NCBI GenBank assembly: GCA_038277395.1
Contig: CM076195.1
Coordinates: 21,476,327-21,540,326 of the forward strand
DNA: 64,000 nt
From: Dryocosmus kuriphilus
Lineage: Eukaryota > Arthropoda > Insecta > Hymenoptera > Cynipidae
Direction: 5' to 3'
Made by a program: the position numbers and the translations under genes. The notes under the pieces are model-generated. The model searched no databases and was not told where the DNA came from. It worked only from the letters and a program-made list of their open reading frames with translations. Below are positions 1 to 10,498 of this stretch, piece after piece; the stretch's first letter is position 1; every line of letters starts with the position of its first letter.

Positions 1-448
1 AGGCAAGCATCGTACAGCCATCAATGATGTGCTCGATTGTCTCATTTGGATTACCACACAGGCGGCATTTATCAATGACCGCCTAAACATTGAGCACATG
101 CTTTTGGTAGTTCCTCGTGTTCATTACTCCATCTTGGATAGCAATAACAAACCCCTCCGTTTCCGGAAAGAGTTCTCCCCGCTTTAGCCAGAGGTTCGAA
201 GCATTAGTATCTACGCATGGAAGATCTAGTATTTGAGGGTGCTTTCCATGCAGTTGCTTACCACGCCATTGAGAATTAAGTTGTTCAACAGTTAGGTTTC
301 CAATGTTTTGGTAATCAGCAACTGCAAGCTTGAGAGGGGTGTACAGGTCTACTCTACAGATGTAGTCGCAGAGCGGGATATTCGTCGTGTTAAGGAAGTA
401 TTCGCGTAGCTGTGTAACCTGTGAGTCACAAAGCCGTCGAACGTCCAA
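1..448 (-). pseudogene. LINE C-terminal thumb/connection region and CCHC knuckle
   Basis: Minus-strand frame from 448 to the window edge. It contains a helical block (LYTPLKLAVADYQNIG), the segment MNTRNYQKHVL and then C-x2-C-x8-H-x4-C (residues CRLCGNPNETIEHIIDGC) at about 15-70. In R2/NeSL-type LINEs this CCHC lies between the RT and the restriction-like endonuclease. The NYQKH(V/I)L motif recurs in the plus-strand LINE 3' fragment near 56.24 kb, which links the two. It is separated from the RT palm by a short region with a frameshift. The endonuclease is outside the window. Confidence 0.7.
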
Positions 449-573
449 AACCCCTCTACCCCAAGCTTGCGTGGTAGGAGTATTCTCTCCACAGGCGTCC
501 TCTCGTGATGCATCCGATGCTCAGACATTTTCACGCGGATGATTCGGTTTAAAGACTCAAGGTCTGTTTCAGA

Positions 574-1260
574 TCACAATAATAACCCGAAGGAGTATGT
601 TAGGAGAGGGATAGTAAAGGTGTTAATTGCTTTGGTGATGTTCTTACCAGTGAGACCGGTAGACATGATCGAACTCAGTCGTCTCAAAAAGGAAGTCTTA
701 AGTGCCTTTTTCATTGCAGACAGGAGTTGTCCTCTTGCCTGCAATATTCCGAGATACCTATACGACTCTCCAACAATCATCGTCCGTATTAGACCATGAT
801 CATCCGCCTCCAGTGATTTGATCATCTCTCCACGGGATAAATGCAGTTTCCTGCATTTATCCAGGCCTAGATTCATCCTCATGTCGCTGGAAAACTGCAG
901 TAAGATGTTAAGAGAGTCTTGCAGCTTGGACTCTGAGCCAGCATAAACCTTAAGGTCATCCATATGAAGGAGGTGAGTGAGCTGAGATTCAAACACTCCC
1001 GCCATAATATTGATTCCATAGGACGTGTTTTTAAGTGTCCTGCTTAAAGGGTTTAAGGCTAAACAGACCCATAATGAACTGAAACTGTCACCTTGGAACA
1101 TACCTCGTTTAATTGACAAGGACTGAGTGTCTCTCGCGGCTCCACGACTAAAACACCTGATTTTCGTGCACCATGTGCTCATTGCGTGATCCAGAAGTTG
1201 AATCACACGTGGACAGATCTTATATATCCTTAGGACCTCAAGCGAACAGTCGTGGGGCAC
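574..1260 (-). pseudogene. LINE reverse transcriptase palm segment with MDD catalytic motif
   Basis: This continues the LINE polyprotein after a frameshift. It contains the motif GMFQGDSFSSLWVCLALNPL (RT QGD block) and, about 55 residues later, LLHMDDLKVYA in the place of the F/YADD catalytic box. A methionine before the paired aspartates is seen here and in the LINE copies near 58.8 kb and 62.2 kb, so it is a family trait and not a mutation. A C-terminal block (YRYLGILQ) corresponds to RT motif D/E. The last residues lead into the thumb. The aspartates are intact, but frameshifts on both sides disable the protein. Confidence 0.78.
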
Positions 1261-1272
1261 CGAGGGAAAAGC

Positions 1273-2775
1273 CTATTTATAGTCAATGTAGGCCATGTGT
1301 AAATTACGTTGGTGGTGCTTCGAATGCAACACGGCCACAGTGCCAATTGTATCCAAGTCCTTGCAACCACGGGATCCTCGACAGCAACCCTTTTGTTCTT
1401 GTGTGAGGACGTTGTTCTCCTCACAGTGTTTATAGATGCCTTCAGATATAATAGCCGTGAGACACTTGTAGAGCGTGGAAAGGCAGGCAATTGGTCGATA
1501 GTCTTTAGGACTATTAGGATCTGGTTTTTTGGTATCGTATGCGTGACTCTCTCTGTCATGAAGGAAGGCATAAGTTCCGGATTGTCTAGAATGGCCTGAA
1601 GAGCGCCTGCAAGGGCGCGGTGCAAAGCTACCAGATACTTGTACTAGAAACTGTGCACCCCGTCCGGACCAGCCGCCTTCCAGTTCTTTGCCTTCTAGGA
1701 TGCGAGTTACCTTAGAAGCTGTGATAGATAGATGATCCATCGCAGGCAGTTCTGAAACTCTGTCCTTTTCGAGGTCAAGCCACGGCGTGTCCAGATCACT
1801 TGACACATGATTACCCCAGATACCTGACCAATATCCAGCCATCTCCTCAGCACTTTGAGGTTCACTGGCATTATTGATTTCCCCATCAGAAAGTTTACAG
1901 TAAAATTTCTTTTCATTCTGTAGGAAGGTCTTGTTGTCATAACCTCTCGCGGTAGACCGCTTGAAGCGTCGCAGACGCGCTGACGGGACCATGAGTCTTT
2001 GTCTAAAATAGTCAATTACTTCGTCTAGATTTTCAGATGTTCTTGGATTGATGTTAAGTGGACGAAGAATTTCCTCCACGTAGCGAGTCAGCTTCTGTGC
2101 TCGATTGCCCTTTCGAAATTGGTACAACCGAACAAGTTTAGCTCTTATTTTGCTGACTTCGTTTTGAAGCCTAAACTTCCACGGAGGATCTGACTTACTC
2201 CTGGGGAAGTAAGTGTTATTTCCCCTAGGCTTGATTTTGATGGTCAACGTCCTGGCACACGCGACGGCAGCGTAATATGCAATAGCCTGCAACTGCTCTA
2301 AGCTCATGTCTTGACGCAGAAACAGAGGCAATATGTGGTTGTTTAAGCTGCCAATTAACCGGAGAAGGTCGTTCTTAATCCTAAATTTTGGAAGAGCACC
2401 CCTTTGGGATGGTTCCTGTTCCGTAAACTCTACAATGGCATCAGTGAAGTACCCTAAAAGGTGCACGCTCTCTGAATTAAGCTCTTCAATCGAGTCCGCT
2501 AGGGCTTGCTCCGCCGGATGAAGCCCTAAGGACTGACGTCTATGTGACAGTCTTCGTTCCACAAACCCCGGGTCAACTTCCTGGCCATTTGTAGCGTCTT
2601 GTATTTCAGGCAGAATCTCCAGCTCGACCGCCTCCATGGGGCTCATTTCGGGGAGCGCAAGCTGTTGTTGCACTCGCCTCTTGATTTTTTCAATTTCGAC
2701 CACGGAAAGGGGCTTACGCTGCTCAATTGAGCGGAATTGGTCAGCTAGATGTTGGGGTGTCACCCTCGAAGCCAA
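1273..2775 (-). pseudogene. LINE ORF, N-terminal region and start of reverse transcriptase (broken)
   Basis: This is the longest open frame of the LINE (500 codons). The N-terminal ~350 residues are charged and helical with no domain I can name. The C-terminal ~90 residues are the fingers of a non-LTR reverse transcriptase: DYRPIACLSTLYKCLTAII followed by an EQKGCCRGSRGC block and AYIDYK, the usual RPI...L...YK and conserved D-containing motifs. The frame slips twice: near 1640 and 1560 the true RT reading passes through an overlapping frame (ending with ILDNPELMPSFMTERVTH), and near 1270 it passes into the next segment. The ATG at 2775 may not be the real start, because coding-like sequence continues upstream through the C-tract at 2818-2837. 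Confidence 0.75.
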
Positions 2776-2817
2776 ATCCAGATGAAGGCCTATGAAGAGA
2801 CGATGCTGCTCATACGA

Positions 2818-2837
2818 CCCCCCCCCCCCCCCCCCCC
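2818..2837. repeat. Poly-C tract (20 C)
   Basis: Twenty consecutive C follow CATACGA. On the LINE coding strand this is a G-run inside sequence that otherwise reads as coding on both sides. It is either a glycine run or a homopolymer expansion. Similar long C/G tracts lie at 14033-14052 and 17902-17925. Confidence 0.95.
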
Positions 2838-3124
2838 GGGCGAAAAAGCTTCAAAGTGACATCTGACCACATCCTTATTCATGGGTTTCCATGATATCCG
2901 CTTTCTGGTCTGTGTACCCACCTGTTGTTATTGGAGTGCGGTTTCAACCTCAGATCTTATTCAACTGATGGTTCTTCTGTGCAGGAGATTCTCCTGAGTT
3001 ATCAAAAGTGTTCTCCGACTAAGGTCATCTCTTGTTACTGTCGGTAATTCCGGAAATCTCGCCAGAAATTTTCGGCGAAAGGCTATCCCGTCCTATGAAG
3101 CAGTGGTCGCACCTAACTCATTTT

Positions 3125-3172
3125 CAAATTATTATTATTCTTATTATTATTAATATTATTATTATTATTTTG
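3125..3172. repeat. (ATT)n microsatellite
   Basis: About 48 bp of imperfect ATT/TTA trinucleotides. Many LINEs of the R2/NeSL-like kind end in an (AAT)n tail, so this could be the minus-strand tail of a further decayed copy to its right. I see no coding trace to confirm that. Confidence 0.7.
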
Positions 3173-3324
3173 GGTGGCTACCTATAGAATTTTCTAGAAG
3201 CGTGTCGAAACAATGTATTTGTATATATCCTCAACTAATGTACGTACTATCTTAGGTTATTAATATATCTCCCTCTTTATCTTAAAGCTGCAGAAGGTGC
3301 TATGTACATCATAAATACTCCAAG

Positions 3325-3800
3325 TCATCACAGGAGTACAATGTCAGCAAGCCTCCGTACTTAGATACTGATTGAATGACATTTTAGCACAGACACGAAC
3401 AATCATCATCGCCTGCTGGTAAATGAGTTCTTTTTACGGACATTTACCATGAACATGAACTATCATCGCCTGTCGGTTACTGTCTAATTTTACAGTCATT
3501 CAGCACGGACACGAACAATTATCGAGTTCCGATGACTGATTAATTTCGCAGACATTTAGTCTGGAACAGAACCCTTCCGCCGAACTGTGGTTTTACAAGC
3601 ATTTAGGTTGGAACAGAACTTTGCCCCTGCAACCTATATCTCAGCAACCCGCCGTAATTGATTACTGACTGAATTTCATTTTAGCACAGACACAAACCAT
3701 CATCACCTGTCGGTCACTGATTAGTTTTCCTGACACACATTTAGCATGGATACAAACCATCGGTAAATGACTGGTTTTACGTTCGTCAAATTCCTACATA
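3325..3800. repeat. Degenerate satellite block, ~65-70 bp units
   Basis: The block repeats a unit built around CATTTAGCACRGACACRAAC, CATCATCGCCTG and TCGGTTACTGA. At least six diverged units can be read. The same unit returns at 6000-6680. No open frame is present; the block is non-coding. Confidence 0.75.
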
Positions 3801-4487
3801 ATCTCATAGCAGTGACGCTTCAAGGACTCTTCGAACTATGAAACTTGTGGACGCATGTTGGCAATCGTCGAGAACTCGGGAATCGCCGATACAATCAACC
3901 TGAAAGCTTCTAAAAAATTCTCTATGGAAACTTCTTTCACAGTACTTTCGAGTCCTCAATGTGTCACTTGATGTCAAATAAAACTACTTATAGTTCTGTT
4001 ATCTCATTTCTGGTGTGGTGAAATTAGCCGACTTTATTAGTAAGAGTTTCTCAGCCATTTATAATTTTTATTTTTTTCCTTGAGCGATATGAATAACACA
4101 CAGTCAATAATAATCAATCTCCTTGCTTGGATTTTCAGCCCAACGTTTGCTTTTAAAAAACTCGTTAAATTAGTTACACACACAAACACACACGCACACA
4201 TACGCAGTGAAATACAGAATTTAACCTGAAACAGAAACCTTTCATCAAACTGACGTTTTTAGAAGCATTTAGCCTGCTGCTCGGCAACCCACCTTACTTG
4301 GTTCAATTCAGACACTTACCACCATCTTCGCCTCATCCCTAAATTACTGATTATTGCCTGAAGCTCGACCACACTCCTTACTTTTGAAAATTTCTTTAGT
4401 GTATCATTTGGATTAGATTGAGAAACTGTTTTGTAAGAATTAACATTTTGCCCGTTTTTACGTATCTCTTACAGTTCTCGATATATT
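3800..4487. repeat. Spacer and CA-rich block of the mosaic satellite (copy A1)
   Basis: This stretch has no gene. From 4134 to 4345 it holds a (CA)n-rich segment flanked by AAAAAACTCGTTAAATTA and then ATTTAACCTGAA, GCTCGGCAACCC and ATTCAGACACTTACC. The same order of blocks is found at 5925-6115. Confidence 0.65.
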
Positions 4488-5178
4488 CGCAAATTTTGGA
4501 ATTTTTTTTTTGGTGTATCATTTAGATCTGCCCGAAAACATCCCCTTTTCTAAATAAATTTTTATCATTTCCTTTAGCGTTTTCGAGTATTGCAAGGATT
4601 GAGTTAAATGAATTGGGTTTTTAGCATATTACTCTGTTGTGTTAAAGATTATTTCAAAGTTTCTTACAGTGGGTTATAAAATTTATGTAGCTGATTTATT
4701 TGGTAGATTGACTGCGGTTACTTGAAGCAGAAATAATGTCTTCAAATAATTTCAATCGTTAATGAAATAAGGGAAGCTAGCGTCACTAAATAATATTTTT
4801 ATTAGCTGACTTTTAACAGATAAAAAGCTCGTTTATTATTTCGAACAGTAGATATAACACACGTAATATACGTGATTGTAAATTTTACCTCGTAATTTAT
4901 AAAAAATGATAAAGTAGACCCAGCATGGTACTAAGTATGCAATGTCTTTCTGTTACTCTATAATATATAGTTCTTTTAATGAGTTAAATTCAATGCGATT
5001 TCTTAAACATTATAAGTTCTACTCATCTTCATTTCTTTTACCCGAACTCATACTGCTTATTATTATTATTAAAATGTAATAGATTTAAGACTTGTAATAA
5101 TATAATCATGACAATAATGAAGAATGCATTCTGCCTTACACATTTCACACTCTGAGCATCGAGGGTCTTTGAAACTCG
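4488..5178. repeat. Direct repeat B, copy 1 (~690 bp)
   Basis: This block begins around GGTGTATCATTTAGATCTGC and ends with AGCATCGAGGGTCTTTGAAA. It is repeated in the same orientation at 5216-5898, offset by about 720-726 bp. The copies are collinear over their full length with scattered substitutions and small indels. No coding potential is seen. Confidence 0.9.
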
Positions 5179-5215
5179 TCGAGTTCTCGAGAATCCCCTT
5201 CCAAACCAACACAAG

Positions 5216-5898
5216 CTATCAAATTTGGAATTTTTTTGGTGTATCGTTTAGATCTGCCCGAAAACATCCCCTTTTCTAAATACATTTTTGTCATATCTTT
5301 TACCGTTTTCGAGTATTGCAAGGTTTTAGTTAAATGAATTTGATTTTTAGCATAATACTCTTTTGTGTTAAAGATTAGTTCAAAGTTTTTTACGAAGGAT
5401 TATAAAATTTATGTAGTTGATTTATTTGGTAGATTGACTGCGGTTGCTGGAAACAGAAATAATGTCTTTAAATAATTTAAATCGTTAATGAAATAAGGGA
5501 GGACAGCGTTATTAAATAATATTTTTATTAGCTGATTTTTAACAGCTTAAAAGCTCGTTTATTATTACCAACAGTAGATTTAACACATGTAATATACGTG
5601 ATTGTAAATTTTATCTCGTTCATTTATAAAAACTGATAAAATAGACCCAGCATGATACTAAGTATGCAATGTGCTTCTATTATTCTATAATATATAGTTC
5701 TTTTAATAAGTCAAATTCAATGTGATTTTTTAAACATTATAACTACTACTCATCTTCATTTCTTTTACCCGAACTATTTTTGCTTATTATTAAAATATAA
5801 GAGGTCTATCACTTGTAATAATATAATCATGACAATAATGAAGAATGCATTCTGCCCTAAACGTATCACGCTTTAGCATCGAGGGACTTTGAAACATT
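5216..5898. repeat. Direct repeat B, copy 2
   Basis: This is the second copy of the 4488-5178 block, with the same start (GGTGTATCGTTTAGATCTGC) and end (AGCATCGAGGGACTTTGAAA). The roughly 37 bp between the copies includes a CTCGTCGAGTTCTCGAGAAT segment that is itself related to sequence near 3870. Confidence 0.9.
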
Positions 5899-5924
5899 GC
5901 GATGGTTAGAAACTTTCGATATTG

Positions 5925-6690
5925 CTTAAAAACTCGTTAAATTATTCACACACACACACACAAACACACACACGCGCGCGCGCACGCGTATTGAGGTACA
6001 GACATTTAACCTGAAGCAGAACCCTTCCAACAAACTTCCGTTTTTACAAACATTTAGCCAGCAGTTCGGCAACCCGCCTTACTTGACAGAATTCAGACAC
6101 TTACCTCCACTGCCCAATTCCAACATTACCGATTATTGCCGGCAGCTTGACAACCCGCCTTACTTGGTTTCATTTTAGCACGGACACAAACCCTCATCAC
6201 CCGTCGGTTACTGACTAATTTTACACATATTTAGCATAGACACGAACCATCATGGCCTGTCGGTAAATGTTTGGTTTTTATCTCGGCAACCCTCTGTACT
6301 AGCACGGACACAAACCGTCATCACACTGATTAACTTAACGAACATTTAGCACGGACAGTGGACATGAACCCTAAATTACTGACTAACGGCAAAGGACTCG
6401 ATTCACCTGTATCAGATTTCTACCTTACCGACTGACGGTAACCACCTGCCCCATATTCCTACCTTGCCTACTGATGGCAACTACCTAACACAGATTCCTA
6501 CCTTCCGACTGATGGTAACAAGCTGCTATGTTTCTATCTGATACAGATTTCGAATGATATTACCGGCTATTGTTGGCGTCATCTTTCGTCGTATCATTTA
6601 GCCTGGAACGGAACCCTACCTTACCGACTGAGGGTAATACCGTCTGTAGATAACTTAGCATGGACACGAACCACTGAGGGAGTAGTGGCG
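5925..6690. repeat. CA/CG-rich block (copy A2) followed by the satellite units
   Basis: Positions 5949-5985 hold (CA)n passing into (CG)n. 5925-6115 repeats the 4134-4345 block. 6170-6680 again shows units of the ACACGAACCATCATGGCCTG type, some ending in GACTGATGGTAAC. No gene is visible. Confidence 0.75.
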
Positions 6691-6869
6691 ACTCACGGCG
6701 TCAGTACGTGGGCGCACGGATTGTCATTGTGTCCCAGAACTGTCCTAGCTATACTAGTGTTCAGTTTTTTCTAGTCTTTATTCAAGTTAAGCATTTTTAC
6801 TTTCTAGACGATCACACTTCTCTTTGCACTCCATTAGGTCTTTCAGTATCTTATTACTCGACTGACCTT

Positions 6870-7401
6870 AAAGTATTTTAATAGATTAAAAAAAAATTTA
6901 ATATTTTAAAATATCTCAAAGGTATTTAAAATATTTTAAAGTTTTTCAAGAGACTTAAAACGATTTGCAAGAATTTAGATGGATTTCTAAAAGTGTCAAA
7001 ATATTCCAATAGACTTTAAAAGATTTTTTAAATGTGATATGATTTCAAGCGATTTTTAGTAATTTCAAGAGATGTTAAATGATTCTTATTTTAAAGTAAT
7101 CTGCAAAAGAGTTTAAACTATTTTAATAGACTTTGAAATATTTAAAAGAATTTAAAAGTATTTCAAGGAATTTTAGGTGATATTAAACAATTTCAAGAGA
7201 TATTAGGAGAATTAAGGAGACTTTAAATGATTTTGAAGAACATCAAAGCGATTTTAATGGCTTTTAAGAGCTTTAAAAGATTTTAAGTAATTTTGAAGAA
7301 TCTTGAAAGTTTTTAAAGTGTTTTAGGATTTCCAAGAGATTGCAAGTCATTTTGAATGCATTTGAAGAATTTCAAGAAACTTCAAAGAAACTTTGAAAGA
7401 T
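6870..7401. repeat. AT-rich degenerate short-period array, left part
   Basis: Dense array of diverged AAGATTTTAA / ATTTCAAGAG / TTTTAAAG words with a loose period of about 12-15 bp. The same composition and words resume at 11866-12780, on the other side of the LINE, so the array pre-dates that insertion. Confidence 0.8.
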
Positions 7402-7432
<31 letters not shown>

Positions 7433-7615
7433 AACTGTATATGTACACCTTTTGCAATACAGTGATAAAGAAATTAATAATTAATAATAATATAAATTTA
7501 TATAATAAAGTATCTTAAAATAATAAAGTCCTGGCTGCATTTTATAACAGATAAAATTGGTATCGCAACATAAATCGAATCGCTGAAGTTGAGCATAAAA
7601 AGGGAGATCGGTCAT

Positions 7616-8101
7616 CTAATCACGAATGAAAAATTGAATTGTTGTGACAAATTCTCTCAAAGATTGATTAAAGATATCAGCATCAAATGATATGTTATTA
7701 ATATAGTTAAACGATCTACAAATTTCTGAAAGCGTTGAGTGGGAGCCATAATCAGTTTTATGGTCAGGTATATCAAACAATACATTATGCCTTAAGGCTC
7801 CCGGTGCAACTCTAAATGAAATCTGTCGCAGTAACGCAGGACTATCAATTATTCCATTTAATAATTTGTATAAAAGTATTAGACCTGCCTGTGTTCTTCT
7901 ATATTCCAGTGATTCAAGGTTTAAAAACTCTGAAACGCTAATTAAATAACCAGACTCCTTTGGTATCTTTAATTTAAAAGCTACTGCTCGCATAAAACGA
8001 TTCTGAATAGATTGAATTTTCTCTTTGTGGATTTTTTGATAAGGAGCCCAGATAATCGACGCATATTCTAGAATTGGACGCACTAATGATGTAAATAACA
8101 T
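7616..8101 (-). pseudogene. LINE ORF2, C-terminal domain
   Basis: 161-codon frame ending ORF2. It starts with MLFTSLVRPILEYASIIWAP, the conserved post-RT block of many LINEs, and continues with RRTQAGLILLYKLLNG and LRHNVLFDIP. It is joined to the RT by a frame change at about 8101-8150. The stop at 7616 is followed by the short 3' UTR and the TTTAG tail. Confidence 0.8.
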
Positions 8102-8103
8102 TT

Positions 8104-9461
8104 TTAAAGTAGAAATTTGTCGAAATTCGCTGGATACACGAAGAATGAAACCGAGTAGCTTCGATGCTTTAGAGAAACACTGGAAACCTGCTGATTGAAA
8201 GAAAGATCTTTGCTAAAAATGATTCCCAGGTCGTTAATGTTCATTGCAACCTGGAGGTCAGTTCCATAAATTTGATGACAATTGTTAATATTATGAGTTG
8301 TACGTGAAAAAGTGATAGCATGACACTTTTTAACATTCATCAACATTCCATTGCCATAACACCATTGAATAATGCAGTCTAAATCTTGCTGCAAAAGCAT
8401 GGCATCTTCAGTCGAACCTATTCTACAGAATAGTTTTAGGTCGTCGGCATATAACAAAAATTTGGAGAATTTAATAACACTTTTAATATCCTTAATGTAG
8501 ACAAGGAATAATACTGATCCCAGATGAGAACCCTGAGGGACACCCGAGGCTGGATAATAACAGTTAGATTCAAAAGTGCCATGCTTCACAAAATGAGATC
8601 TGTCCTTCAAATAGCTCCCAAACCATTTCAGCATCGCTCGATTTATACCGTAAGCTCTCATCTTTGTTATCAGCAAATCATGATTAACGCGATCGAATGC
8701 TTTAGTAAAATCTGTGTATATGGCATCCACTTGATAACCTGACTCTAAACATTGAGTAAGATATTGTCTAAACTCTACGAGGTTCGTAACTGTGGATCTC
8801 TTTGGACGAAAACCATGCTGTTCCTCAATAAAAATATTTTTAAAATAATATTGAAGACGATCAGCCATAATATTATCAAGGATTTTAGAAGCAACATTCA
8901 ATATGGAAATTGGCCTATAATTCTGAACATGTTGGCGGGAGCCCGTTTTGTGTACAGGAATTATTTTTGAGGTTTTCCAACGCTTAGGGAAAACTCCAGA
9001 TTTTAAGGATTTATTATAGAGTAAGGTCAGTGGTTTCGAAATAACAGGATTGCATTCGATAAAAAAACCGAGGAGGTATTCTATCTACTCCTGCGCCCTT
9101 ATGTGGATCAAGATTTAAGATTTTATCATATACTTGCTGTAAAGTTATTTCTGAATTAGATATTACATCATTATGCTTATCAATAATTACTTGGTTCAGA
9201 AAATGCATTATCGACGTGAACAGATTTAAAGTATTTAGCAAAGGTATTTGCAATTTCTGTACCATTGTACACACTCGTACCATTGTGGATTAAATTATCG
9301 GGAACCATTGACCCACTACGTTTATTATTTACAAAGCGCGAGAAGACCCCAATATCCTGTTCAATATTATTTTCTATTTTGCTAATGTGGTTAGCGTTAA
9401 GAATAGCTTTTAAACGATTACATTCCGATCTTAATGAACTAAAAGACTCATAATCTATCAA
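8104..9461 (-). pseudogene. LINE ORF2, linker and reverse transcriptase
   Basis: Three consecutive frames make up the RT. 9461-9180 is the linker (SSLRSECNRLKAILNANH). 9283-9014 holds LDPHKGAGVDRIPPRFF, the start of the RT. 8901-8104 holds NVASKILDNIM, EEQHGFRPKRS, TDFTKAFDRVNHD, GVPQGSHLGSVLF and the catalytic LLYADDLKLF, followed by the palm and thumb. The catalytic aspartates are intact. Frameshifts lie near 9190-9280 and 9010-9070, and the frame shifts again near 8150. The motifs agree with CR1/Jockey-type elements. Confidence 0.85.
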
Positions 9462-9692
9462 AGTTTGGCTCTGCTTAAATTTCTTATGTGCAATTTTTTT
9501 TTTGGCAAACCAATTTTTTCAATTCTAAGTTAAACCATCTAGGATAATCAGAGAAGAAAACTTTTTTTTTAGGAACGTACTTTTGGATCGCAAAATTTAG
9601 ATGATAGTAGAAATGTTTAATAGACGTCTCAATATCATCACTCAGCTCGGAGTGCCAATTCACCGTAGCTAGGTACTCCTGAATCGCTGTGT

Positions 9693-10484
9693 TTAATTCG
9701 AATTCTCAAAATCAAGAATAAAAATGTCAGCCACTTTAGGAAGTGATTCAGAATGTTTAAAGTAAATATTTAAAGGAGGGTGGAACGAGTCACAACGAAC
9801 TAAAGGATCTATAGCAACCTGGGAGTCCAGCTGTTTAATATTTGTAAACACCAAATCTAACAAATTTCCTTTATTGTTTGTTAACTCATTCACTTGATTT
9901 AAGTTTAAGAATCCAAAAGTATTAGCAAGCAATTCAGCAGCAGCCGAAATGATACTATTAACCGGATGTAATGATTCCATTGAAACGCCCATCTCATCAT
10001 TAAACCAACAAATGCCAGGTAAATTAGAATCACCCGTTACCAAAACGTTAGCATGGGGAAACTTACTAATTATATTTTCTGTCGTGGTTATATATTTTAG
10101 ATAGGTATCATACGGAGAAGATGGAGGAATGTATACGGAGCTTATTATAAATTCCTTGTAAGCAGTCTGTATATAAACAAAAATTTGTTCAATAGATTTT
10201 TCTGAAATTGAAATTACGCTACTACATAGTTTTTTACTTACTGCAATTAGTACACCACCTCCTCTTACATGTACGCTTGAAAATGCATCTCTATCTTTTC
10301 TAAAAATACAATAATTGTAAAGACCCAGCTCAGCATCATTGATGCCTGGATGCAGCCAAGTTTCAGTTAGAACTATGATGTCCCAATTAGTTGACGATAA
10401 AGCGACTGAGTTACAGAATTCACATAATTTAGTACGAAGTCCACGCACATTCTGGTAATACACGGTAATTTCAGTAGTTGACAA
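9693..10484 (-). pseudogene. LINE ORF2, endonuclease domain
   Basis: The 263-codon frame opens ORF2. It has the exonuclease/endonuclease/phosphatase fold signature: YYQNVRGLRTK, the metal-binding glutamate in LTETWL, VRGGGVLIAV, GDSNLPGICW and CDSFHPPL, which stands where SDH usually occurs in this family. The domain nicks target DNA for target-primed reverse transcription. The frame ends in a stop at 9693 and the RT region follows in other frames, so ORF2 as a whole is broken although the endonuclease looks complete. Confidence 0.82.
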
Positions 10485-10498
10485 GGTATCAGATGTTT

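Larger units (their letters stand above)
1..3118 (-). mobile_element. LINE retrotransposon, R2/NeSL-like, 3' end cut by window edge
   Basis: A minus-strand non-LTR retrotransposon runs from about 3118 down to base 1. Coding traces appear in 5' to 3' order: an N-terminal region readable around 3060-2840 (for example the segments ENLLHRRTI and NKDVVRCHFEAF in one frame), the long N-terminal frame, reverse transcriptase, a thumb region and finally a CCHC motif (CRLCGN...HIIDGC) in the last 80 bases. A CCHC after the RT is typical of LINEs whose endonuclease is the C-terminal restriction-like type (R2, NeSL). That endonuclease would lie beyond the window start. Several frameshifts make it inactive. 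The 5' boundary is inferred from where coding similarity stops, just before an AT-rich repeat. Related pieces occur at 56205-57450, 58563-62126 and 62090-63079. Confidence 0.8.

Noticed and set aside
3940..6680. Regular repeats as a CRISPR array
   Set aside because: Units are 65-70 bp, highly diverged and without constant-length unique spacers, in a eukaryotic TE-rich context.
7402..7430. TTTAG repeats as a telomere remnant
   Set aside because: They sit exactly at the 3' end of the CR1-type LINE and are best explained as its tail.
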